Origin: Verrucomicrobiota bacterium | Lineage (GTDB): Bacteria > Verrucomicrobiota > Verrucomicrobiia > Chthoniobacterales > Terrimicrobiaceae | Length of the DNA: 64,000 nt | NCBI GenBank assembly: GCA_026398275.1 | Contig: JAPLTF010000020.1 | Location: forward strand, 1-64,000 | Direction: 5' to 3' | Shown: positions 1-7,050 of the stretch, piece after piece | Layout: every line of letters starts with the position of its first letter | Position numbering within the stretch: position 1 is the stretch's first letter | Translations under genes and position numbers: made by a program | The notes under the pieces: model-generated | The model's input: only the letters and a program-made list of their open reading frames with translations | What the model was told of the DNA's origin: nothing | Database searches by the model: none

Positions 1-262
1 TCCTCGCTTTCCGTTGCATCAACGCGAGCCGCAGACTCGATTCCTTCTGGAAAGACCGCCTCAACTCTCAGGCCGCGCAGAACCACTTGCTACCCCTTGC
101 TGCCTGACGGAAGATTTTTGTCCTGCACCCCGTCGCCGACAAGTGACAAAATAGTTCTTGCATCTGGCGCCAACAAGACCATCTTGATACCGATGCTCGC
201 AAGAGCAACTACTCCTCGCCTTAGAGCAGAGGACAAGGTTTCTAGCCCCGTGAACCAGTAAA
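1..262. other. Window edge, no confident gene
   Basis: No complete gene is seen here. On the minus strand an open frame begins at a GTG at position 86 and runs off the left edge; its 28 codons (ending in SAARVDATESE) read like ordinary protein sequence. It could be the first part of the next gene of the minus-strand island, but it is too short to identify. The rest is the downstream flank of the gene ending at 263. Confidence 0.25.
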
Positions 263-772
263 TCACGGGGCATTTTCTTTCTCCCGTTTCCAAACTGTGC
301 TGCTTCTCTTGGTGTATCGCCGCATGTCTTCCGTGGTCGTCGGATAGGCAGAGGAAAATTTCCAACTTCCGTCTCGAAGCCCGTTGAGCCAGATGATGTA
401 GCTGTATTCCCAAGCCAGAACGAGATATTTTGGCGGTTGCCATTGTCCGGAGTCGTTGGGCACTTGGCGGCACTCGGTGTCGGGAACTCGGCCCTCAAGG
501 ATTTCTCTGATCCACGGCATTCGCTCGATGCGGGCGAAAGACACCTCCGTCTTGGAATATGCCCGCCGTGCCCGATCCGGGGAGGTTTTGAATGCATGAT
601 CATACCGGTCGGCAAAGAAAACCACTTCCTCGCCATGCCATGTCTGGACGGATCCCCGGATTCCCTTGATCGAAAACATTTTGGCGTAAACCTTCCGCCC
701 CATGTCAAATGCCTCTTCCGGCGAGAGGTCATCGAGCGGAAGCAAAAGGGAGTTGAGATCGGTGGGCGACAT
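263..772 (-). CDS. Hypothetical protein, possible RelE/BECR-fold nuclease
   Basis: This is a 169-residue protein that I cannot assign to a named family with certainty. The central part (HGEEVVFFADRYDHAF) and the C-terminal part (YLVLAWEYSYIIWL followed by WKFSSAYPTT) have the layout of small BECR/RelE-like nucleases, where a His-containing strand is followed by an arginine helix and a strand ending in T/S-A-Y/F-P. It starts 13 bp after the DUF3800 gene and is the last complete gene of the minus-strand defence-like island, so a role as an effector is possible. The fold assignment is inference from pattern only; a structure prediction could overturn it. Confidence 0.5.
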   Translation of the reverse strand: MSPTDLNSLLLPLDDLSPEEAFDMGRKVYAKMFSIKGIRGSVQTWHGEEVVFFADRYDHAFKTSPDRARRAYSKTEVSFARIERMPWIREILEGRVPDTECRQVPNDSGQWQPPKYLVLAWEYSYIIWLNGLRDGSWKFSSAYPTTTEDMRRYTKRSSTVWKREKENAP

Positions 773-785
773 GGTTGCAGTTCGC

Positions 786-1466
786 TCACAGATTGATCCG
801 GAAGATGTTGAGTTTCGACGGTCGCGGGGATGCGGATGGCAGGATCAGTCGAACACCGCTTTTGGCTTCGAGATAGCGGACAATCTCGCCTTTGGCAGAG
901 GTTGGAGGCTGGTTGCACCATGCTGCGGTGACACAACCGGTCAGGAGATCGGCCAATTGAGCGAGGGGGGACTGGAAGGAATCGTTGACCGTGAGGTCCA
1001 AGATGGATGCGCCAAATGGCATGCCGTTCTTGAGGACGCGCTTCAATTCTCCGAAGCGATCGGAACCCTTGTTTGTCTTGAAATCCAGAAGCACCAGATA
1101 CCGGTGGGGCGACTCCATCCACTTGACCAGCATCTCGTAGTAAAATTTGTAGAATCCCAACTCGTGATCACCGTCATTGTGGGCCGAATGATCGAGTTTG
1201 GATTTTTCAACCAGGATGATCCGGAACCTGAGAAAATCGTTTGTCAGGAAAAAATCAATCAGCCGCTTGTAGGATTCTAGCTTCAAGGCGCTGACTTTTG
1301 TCCATTTGATTTCTCCGGTCAGACCGACCTCCCGGCGAAGTTGCTGCAAGGCCTTGGTAAGACGGTCTTTTTCAGAACGGGCAACCCAGAGACCACCAAT
1401 ACCCATGAATGGACCGCTCACAGGCCCGTCGTGCCGGCTTTCGTCTGTATAGATGACGTAGTCCAT
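786..1466 (-). CDS. DUF3800 domain protein
   Basis: A 226-residue protein that opens with the DUF3800 signature YTDES (acidic pair D8-E9), followed by a G-rich strand (GPFMGIGGLWV), a middle acidic segment (VLLDFKTNKGSDR) and the conserved C-terminal LAQLADLLTGCV helix. The family has an RNase-H-like organisation of acidic residues and occurs often beside phage, restriction and defence genes; its biochemical activity is not established. It ends the run that begins with the helicase at 10.5 kb and starts only 3 bp after the methyltransferase stop, so the two are probably cotranscribed. Length is normal for the family. Confidence 0.8.
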   Translation of the reverse strand: MDYVIYTDESRHDGPVSGPFMGIGGLWVARSEKDRLTKALQQLRREVGLTGEIKWTKVSALKLESYKRLIDFFLTNDFLRFRIILVEKSKLDHSAHNDGDHELGFYKFYYEMLVKWMESPHRYLVLLDFKTNKGSDRFGELKRVLKNGMPFGASILDLTVNDSFQSPLAQLADLLTGCVTAAWCNQPPTSAKGEIVRYLEAKSGVRLILPSASPRPSKLNIFRINL

Positions 1467-1469
1467 GAA

Positions 1470-4433
1470 CTAAAGTCCCAGTCCCTTCTTCCGTGCCAGA
1501 ACGCCATCGACCCAGCGTTTTTCTGAGGTGCCGGTCGGGTAGAGGGCGCTGAGGGCTTGGGACAATTTCCAGAATCCGGATTCCTGGCCGACGCCGTCAT
1601 CGACGAGGAATCGACGCAGGGCCTCGCCACGTCCGGTGGCGAAGAGGATCATGGATTGGTGGACGCGGTCGAGGATCGTTTCGCCACGTTTGGTGACGGT
1701 CTTTTCTTCCCAGACTTGCTCCGCGACGCCGGGTTGAGTGAGTTCCGCGAAGAGGTCGAGTTGGTGTTTCGCCTTCTTGCGCTTGGCGGGCTCTGGGGCT
1801 GACGCCTGATCCTTGCCGAAAAGAAAGCCCGTGCGCTCGGAGACCGGGAGGAGGCGGGCTTGGTCGCCCTTGATTTCCACGAGGGATTTCAAGTCCTCCA
1901 AATGCGCCCCGAGTCCTTGCGCGATCTTCCGGGCGGCATCGTATTCCAGCGAAAATCCGGACGGGGCCTTGCCTTTGGGCGTTTCCTCCTCTTCGTCTTC
2001 CTCCGTGTTCCCGGCGTTTTCAGTAGTTGATCCGCCGGAGAGCGTCCACAGCCACATGGCCGTGAGGCGGGCATCTGGTTCATAGCCGGAGAGGTCTGCG
2101 TCAAAAATGATTGTCGAGAGCGCCTCACGCGACACGGCAGCCCAGACATGTTCAAGATATTCTTTTAGTAAAACGACTTCTCCGCTGGCCTTTTCTACAC
2201 GTTCGTAGCGGGAAAATATTTCGAGCGCCGGGCCGAGACAGGCGAAAATGGCATCCGCACCGACAACGCCTTCTTCGGCCAGACGCGGCATCCATTCGTG
2301 AATGCGGATGGGCAACGCTTGCAGCACGTCACGCCAATCACCGATGTCATCCGGGCGCACCGATCCGTCGAACTTTTCGCGCGGGCGGCACACAATGTGA
2401 ATGGAAGACGCCAAAACGGCTGAAGCTTGGGCACGAAGCCGACTCGCGTTCTCTGTGTCAATCGGCCACGAGGCGGTGATTATCCAACCGGCGTCAATCA
2501 TGGCTTGAAGTTGTGCCTCCCAACCCGCCGTTGATTTGTGGGCAAAGACCAAGACACCGATGCCTGAGGGCTGCAAGCTCCGCCTACCGTGACTCATCAC
2601 TTCACGCATCGTCTTCTCGAAGTATGCAGCATCCTTTCCTTTTACCTCATCAACGATACATTCCTCTGCTTTGGGTGTGAGCTCTGTGCGGAAAAGAACC
2701 TCGTGCTGCCCCAAGAGGGCGCGTTTCAACCACACATAAAATAGGTCAGAAAGGTCGGCATAGGGCACCGCATCGTAGTAAGGTGGATCAGTAAAAAAGA
2801 CTTGAGCTGAATCGTCCGGCAGGGAAAGTTTACTGGCGTCCTGTTGTTCCGCGTGTCCGGGTAACAGGCCAACTTGTTTCTCAAGGATATCAGCCATTTT
2901 TTCCAAGTAGTTGATCCATGATCCCCTGCCTTCACCAGTAGGAACACCCTCTGCGAAATCCCAACACATCGAGATTGCTTGTCTGCCAAACACATGTTGA
3001 ATTGTTGGGATATTGGGTTCCCATGCTCCTAAGGTTGTTGCTAAGTCCACGAGTTTGCTCAAATTCAGAGCGAGAACTGTTTGCACCGCCACCGCGAAAT
3101 CGGAACTCAATTCATTCGCTAGTTTACTTCCTGCGTCTCTGATCAAACGAGCCAAAGCGTCAAGGGCAACGAGTTGACGGGGTGAGAAAACGCTTCCCCA
3201 ATCTTCCATGCCGTAAAGTTGCACGCGAAATCCTAGAGCGCCTTTCGGCGGCATCGGCTCTCTAGGCAAAGCGCTAAGTTGACCATATGTTTTGCCAAGC
3301 AGGGTTGTAAATCTCTCCTGTGCTTCAGAGATCGCCCGGAAGTCGTTATCATTTGGCAGGCGGTAGAAACGGCCCGTTTGTCCATCACGTGTGGTCGCAA
3401 CGGTAAATAATCGCGCTGTTTTGATTCCACCTTTTGAGTGCCGGAGTTGCTTCCTCACGGACGCAACCGGCGTAGTAAACCCACATACTGGGCAAATGGC
3501 AGATCCACGCTTGACCGTCGGCTCCCCCAAATCTGACGGGGAAGGATTTTGCACTATCTCAAAATCCACACTTTTCGATTTATGATTTGCTATCAGACGA
3601 AAACCGACATTGCGCGTTGATTTCTTCGTAAGCCAAAACGAACGAATCAGCGGGACCTCTGCTCCACAATTTGGTCCTTCGCACTGGATAGTTCTTGCCC
3701 ACAGATAAGCTATAGGGATTCCTCCGTCGGGGTCCTTTGGGTAAAACTGCGCCAGTTCACGGTGTGCTTCGCGTTGAATCCACCGCCCCCACCTGCGAAC
3801 TTCCTCCGAAAGGCGACTCCCAAACCTTGGAATGTATTCGAGTGCTACTTTGTTGAGTAGCACTGCAACCGGGTTGATGTCGCTGGCAAACGCGTCGCAG
3901 CCGACGCGAACAGCTTCAACTGGAATCGATCCGCCCCCGGCAAAAGGATCTACAACCAGAGGCCTAGTTCCTTCAGCACCGCCCAGTGCGACATGAGCTG
4001 CCTCGGACAGCGCACGAGTGGTGGTCAGAAAATCAGGCAATGCTCCGCTTTCCCACCTTGAGAAATCGGCAATGAAGTCCAGCAGTGCACCCCTTAACTG
4101 TTCTGGATCCTCCAGCAGGGATGGGTTTTGTCGAAACTTTTCAAAACGTTCCCGGCTTTTCGGACTAAGCAGTGCCTGCCGCTCATGTGAAATCCAACAG
4201 AGCATTTCTTGACGGGCTCTGGCTCGGAACGAATTGGGACAAAGCTCGTCTACGGGGTCCGGCCATAGTGCGGCGCACATCACAGCGCGGCAGGCAGCTA
4301 GAGGACGCCTTGCCCACCACAAATGCATCTGCTTAAGGTGACCGGGGACTCTCTTTTTTTCCCAGCGCGAGTATTCCGAGATCCTGCGGATGGGTAGGTC
4401 AACTTCTATTAGGCGTTTTGGGTATGTGGTCAT
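1470..4433 (-). CDS. DUF1156 DNA methyltransferase
   Basis: A 987-residue protein of the DUF1156 (COG1743-type) adenine-specific DNA methylase group. The N-terminal DUF1156 domain is clear (residues 6-50, including HLWWARRPLAACRA). The SAM-binding motif is DPFAGGG at 162-168, a split zinc-ribbon uses C251, C256, C314 and C317, and the catalytic motif DPPYY is at 549-553. The C-terminal third has a Glu-rich linker and a Lys-rich segment. The start codon overlaps the stop of the SIR2-like gene by 4 bp (ATGA-type coupling). Methylases of this class occur next to large helicases in defence islands, recalling class 1 DISARM, but the DISARM core genes drmA, drmB and drmC are not in this window. The methylation target is unknown. 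Confidence 0.85.
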   Translation of the reverse strand: MTTYPKRLIEVDLPIRRISEYSRWEKKRVPGHLKQMHLWWARRPLAACRAVMCAALWPDPVDELCPNSFRARARQEMLCWISHERQALLSPKSRERFEKFRQNPSLLEDPEQLRGALLDFIADFSRWESGALPDFLTTTRALSEAAHVALGGAEGTRPLVVDPFAGGGSIPVEAVRVGCDAFASDINPVAVLLNKVALEYIPRFGSRLSEEVRRWGRWIQREAHRELAQFYPKDPDGGIPIAYLWARTIQCEGPNCGAEVPLIRSFWLTKKSTRNVGFRLIANHKSKSVDFEIVQNPSPSDLGEPTVKRGSAICPVCGFTTPVASVRKQLRHSKGGIKTARLFTVATTRDGQTGRFYRLPNDNDFRAISEAQERFTTLLGKTYGQLSALPREPMPPKGALGFRVQLYGMEDWGSVFSPRQLVALDALARLIRDAGSKLANELSSDFAVAVQTVLALNLSKLVDLATTLGAWEPNIPTIQHVFGRQAISMCWDFAEGVPTGEGRGSWINYLEKMADILEKQVGLLPGHAEQQDASKLSLPDDSAQVFFTDPPYYDAVPYADLSDLFYVWLKRALLGQHEVLFRTELTPKAEECIVDEVKGKDAAYFEKTMREVMSHGRRSLQPSGIGVLVFAHKSTAGWEAQLQAMIDAGWIITASWPIDTENASRLRAQASAVLASSIHIVCRPREKFDGSVRPDDIGDWRDVLQALPIRIHEWMPRLAEEGVVGADAIFACLGPALEIFSRYERVEKASGEVVLLKEYLEHVWAAVSREALSTIIFDADLSGYEPDARLTAMWLWTLSGGSTTENAGNTEEDEEEETPKGKAPSGFSLEYDAARKIAQGLGAHLEDLKSLVEIKGDQARLLPVSERTGFLFGKDQASAPEPAKRKKAKHQLDLFAELTQPGVAEQVWEEKTVTKRGETILDRVHQSMILFATGRGEALRRFLVDDGVGQESGFWKLSQALSALYPTGTSEKRWVDGVLARKKGLGL

Positions 4434-5533
4434 GCTAACGGTGCAAATACAGTATCAAAAAGTTTGTCCCAATCGATTTCACTCCCAATGCGCTTTGGCG
4501 TGGTATGGATCCGTCCCTCATTCTCCCATGCCTCGATCTTGCCCAGAATCGCGCCACGAGCACGTTCCGCATCGAATGGTTTGGGATCAAACACGAATAA
4601 ATGATGTTCCATACTGCTAGACATCCAATTCGCGATGAGCGAATTGATGCCCTTGTCAGCAAACCCATATCCACAGACCGCTAAACGGTCTGCACATTGC
4701 AAAGTATTGTGAAACTCACCTAGCAATTGGAGGAAGACGGGGGAACTGTATTGGAGAATCTTATTGAATGTTCCGGCCAGGATCAGTGGAGTTTCGTCCA
4801 TCTGCTCAAATACACGGTTTTTCCCCATTTCTACGCCGATGAATTCGTAAATCCAAGGGTTGTCCGCATTGCGAGCGCGTGTGGGGCGGTGTCGCCACCA
4901 ATTGATAGAGCCATGTAGTTTGAGAAGAGCGACCGCGCTTGTTTCAAACCCCTGCCGGTTGAAATCGAACCGTCTCCCATGATCCACTCCGTCGATTGGG
5001 GCAAATCCATCATAAAAAACGAGTCCGGTTTTTTTCAGATATTTTTCCAGCAGGAGGTCGTGGTTCAGGCTGAAGAAACGAACCTTTTTCGAGGAATGGC
5101 TTTCGAGCGCTGAGTCGAGTGCAATAAATGCCTTGGCTGCTTGTTCATCACTCGAACTCAGTTCGCCGCAGACCACGTGCAAGATAGAAATAATTATTTC
5201 CTCGCAAGCCTTTTGGATTATTTTTGGTGCCAACTCCGTCTTGGAGTTGAGGTCAGCAATCAATGGGATAAGGCCAGGGTTTTCGTATTCGCGATGGACG
5301 TGATCACGCACCTGAGTGGCAAGATAGAGCCAATCTTCGTAGTTCGATGCAGCACCATTCCGGTCCTCATCACATAGGCCCTTGAGCGCCTTGAACAGTG
5401 GTTCGCGCGGGGTGCCGATGAAATGTGATGCGGCTTGCTCCGAAAGTTGATCCACGCTAGGGAGGTCGCCAGCGCAAGAGACACCTGAGCCAATCAGGAT
5501 GGGAATCATTTTAATGTCTGCTGGGATCGCCAT
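4430..5533 (-). CDS. SIR2-like domain protein
   Basis: A 367-residue protein with SIR2-like features: the nucleotide-binding loop GSGVS at residues 15-19, the paired motif N157-H158-D159 in FFSLNHDLLLEKYL, LHGSINWW at 206-213, and a late LAVCGYGFADKGIN segment, the usual GxxxxD-xxIN block of bacterial SIR2 proteins. Bacterial members of this group often deplete NAD during phage infection (family knowledge); this protein carries the Asn and Asp expected for NADase activity but has no extra sensor domain I recognise. An internal start at Met9 (5509) is also possible. Its stop overlaps the DUF1156 methylase start, which suggests the two products act together. Confidence 0.8.
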   Translation of the reverse strand: MAIPADIKMIPILIGSGVSCAGDLPSVDQLSEQAASHFIGTPREPLFKALKGLCDEDRNGAASNYEDWLYLATQVRDHVHREYENPGLIPLIADLNSKTELAPKIIQKACEEIIISILHVVCGELSSSDEQAAKAFIALDSALESHSSKKVRFFSLNHDLLLEKYLKKTGLVFYDGFAPIDGVDHGRRFDFNRQGFETSAVALLKLHGSINWWRHRPTRARNADNPWIYEFIGVEMGKNRVFEQMDETPLILAGTFNKILQYSSPVFLQLLGEFHNTLQCADRLAVCGYGFADKGINSLIANWMSSSMEHHLFVFDPKPFDAERARGAILGKIEAWENEGRIHTTPKRIGSEIDWDKLFDTVFAPLA

Positions 5534-5553
5534 TTAGAGTGTAACGATCTGGA

Positions 5554-5714
5554 TTAATCACTGGCATCGTCGTCGTCCGGCTCCTCGTTGACTGGCACGA
5601 CGCCGAACGCATCGTCAATGTGCCATGGGCTATCCACGCATAGCCCCGCTGATAGTCGGGAACTTGAAAAACCTTTCCTTCAAAGGTTTTCTGGATGGAG
5701 AAGACGTTATTCAC
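5554..5714 (-). pseudogene. DUF262 (GmrS-type) N-terminal remnant
   Basis: From a GTG at 5714 the minus strand reads 27 codons containing VFSIQKTFEG and VFQVPDYQRGYAW, the very recognisable N-terminus of DUF262 proteins (the nucleotide-dependent ParB-like domain of GmrSD-type defence nucleases). After the Trp the frame loses similarity. A different frame then gives WHIDDAFGVVPVN followed by an acidic tail and a TAA at 5554, which looks like a natural protein end. The simplest reading is a large internal deletion that joined the start and end of a DUF262 gene out of frame. The GTG overlaps the stop of the SecB-like gene, so the ancestral gene belonged to the same operon. Confidence 0.6.
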
Positions 5715-6156
5715 CGAGCGACTTCTGGTTCTCGACCTGGAGAGGCTTATCTTTTGCCGGATAAAACGAAACCGACGGCAAAATCGCAGGCATGTAGGGA
5801 CCTTGGGCCGAAACAGAACGGATGATCTCGCGAGCCGCGCCGTAGAGCATCGAGGCTCCATTCGCTCTCAGGAAAAGTTCCCGTTTTTCCTCCGGGACGA
5901 GTGAACTGACCGAAAGGTAACCAACGAGTTCCAATGAGAACGAGTAGGGCTGGTCATCCGCTGCGAGCTGCTGGACGCGCAGAGTCATGATCCATTCGGG
6001 CTCGCTTTTGGGGTCCTCCGATTTCCGTAGCTCCGGAAAAATGCGGAGGTTGCCTCCCTCCAAGGCACTGCTCTCACCAGCCTTGAAAGTCTTGTTTACG
6101 GAAAACGTCAGTTCCGTGACGTAGTAGTAGTGGAGATCAAGCGGCGACGGCTTCAT
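5707..6156 (-). CDS. SecB-like chaperone of a toxin-antitoxin-chaperone module
   Basis: A 149-residue protein resembling SecB. The C-terminal half has NGASMLYGAAREIIRSVS followed by GPYMPAILPSVSF, matching the SecB pattern of a LYGxARE helix, a G-P-loop and L-P-x-V-x-F. The N-terminal half is a run of beta strands as in SecB. I start it at Met (6156) because the upstream in-frame extension reads through the antitoxin gene; this still overlaps the antitoxin end by 20 bp. Solitary SecB-like proteins encoded after a toxin and antitoxin act as dedicated chaperones that fold the antitoxin (for example Rv1957 with HigBA1, and CmdTAC in phage defence). Gene order and overlap fit that role well. Confidence 0.8.
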   Translation of the reverse strand: MKPSPLDLHYYYVTELTFSVNKTFKAGESSALEGGNLRIFPELRKSEDPKSEPEWIMTLRVQQLAADDQPYSFSLELVGYLSVSSLVPEEKRELFLRANGASMLYGAAREIIRSVSAQGPYMPAILPSVSFYPAKDKPLQVENQKSLGE

Positions 6157-6670
6157 CGGAGTAGTCCACTGCGGCAGGAGTTGAGAAGTTGTAAGCGGTG
6201 AAATCCGCGCGGAGCGCCTGGAACCGGGCAATCGGCTGGAACCGCAGCTTGGGATAGCTCAATGAATTCAGGTAGTTGGCATCGATCCGGCCATCCCACA
6301 AACTGTGGAGAAGGATATTCATCGAGCGGGACGGACGCTCCCGGCCAGACTCCCATCGGGTCCATGTTTTCTCCCCGAGCTGGAGCAGGGCGGAGATATT
6401 TTTCTGCGTCAGCCCGAGGTGCTGGCGTAATTCGCGAATCTGATCGGGGGCGAGAAGGCCCATATAGCGGGCTTTGGTTTCCTCCAATTCGGCCTTCACA
6501 TCACCAGGGATGATGAGTTCGCCAGAGGGATTCTTCCATGCGTCGATTTCCACTTCGATGGTTTCGGAGAATCCGGTGCCATCGAGATTGGGAATTCGGA
6601 CAGGGTAAATTGTGGTCACTGCAATCCATCCGGGAGCCGCCGGTTGTTTTTGCGTTCGGATCTTTTTCAT
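6137..6670 (-). CDS. HTH antitoxin with C-terminal extension (TAC module)
   Basis: A 177-residue protein. Residues 1-70 form a beta-rich part without zinc-ligand cysteines. Residues 77-120 are a helix-turn-helix of the MqsA/HigA-2 type, with RELRQHLGLTQKNISALLQL followed by GEKTWTRWESGRERPSR. Residues about 135-177 are an extra aromatic-rich tail (YPKLRFQPIARFQ, FTAYNFSTP). In known TAC systems the antitoxin tail is a chaperone-addiction region that keeps the antitoxin unstable until the SecB-like partner binds; the position and composition of this tail fit, but this is inference. It overlaps the toxin stop by 4 bp and probably represses the operon through its HTH. Confidence 0.75.
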   Translation of the reverse strand: MKKIRTQKQPAAPGWIAVTTIYPVRIPNLDGTGFSETIEVEIDAWKNPSGELIIPGDVKAELEETKARYMGLLAPDQIRELRQHLGLTQKNISALLQLGEKTWTRWESGRERPSRSMNILLHSLWDGRIDANYLNSLSYPKLRFQPIARFQALRADFTAYNFSTPAAVDYSDEAVAA

Positions 6671-7026
6671 AACGATTCTTTGCCTTTGCGTGGTGTGTGG
6701 CTTGAGTAGATGAGGATGATTTTGCCGTCAGGAAAGAGGTTGATCTTTCCGTAGAGTTGGACGGCACGGTGATGAAACCAAAAGGCGTAGGTCTCGCCGG
6801 GTTCATCCATCCCCAGGATGTGTTTTCCAATCACATCGGGCTTTTCGAGAGCGGCTGACATGGCCCCGAAGCGCACGTAATCCCATGCGTCATCAGGGAA
6901 AGTTGCTTCCCAGTCGAGATCCGACTGGCCGGTGGTATCGATAAGTTGGCGATCCCCACTGCGAAGGATCTTCGATACCGCATCGCACCAAGTCCGGGGA
7001 ATTGGGATATGATCATCACTTGCCAT
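6667..7026 (-). CDS. Putative toxin of TAC module (RelE/BECR-like)
   Basis: A 119-residue protein directly before, and overlapping, the HTH antitoxin. The C-terminal half contains GETYAFWFHHRAVQLYGKIN and then GKIILIYSSHTPRKG, a strand-strand arrangement ending in an I-x-S-S-H motif typical of small ribonuclease toxins with the RelE/BECR fold. The N-terminal half is acidic and helical. The genetic position (toxin, antitoxin, SecB-like chaperone) is the strongest evidence. It starts 24 bp after the helicase stop, so it sits inside the island transcription unit. The enzymatic target is unknown. Confidence 0.65.
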   Translation of the reverse strand: MASDDHIPIPRTWCDAVSKILRSGDRQLIDTTGQSDLDWEATFPDDAWDYVRFGAMSAALEKPDVIGKHILGMDEPGETYAFWFHHRAVQLYGKINLFPDGKIILIYSSHTPRKGKESL

Positions 7027-7050
7027 AACGTATCAATTGATACCAACCCG

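Noticed and set aside
61-1122. A long open frame antisense to the DUF3800 and BECR-like genes
   Set aside because: It has no recognisable domain and overlaps two genes with clear protein features; it is a GC-rich shadow.
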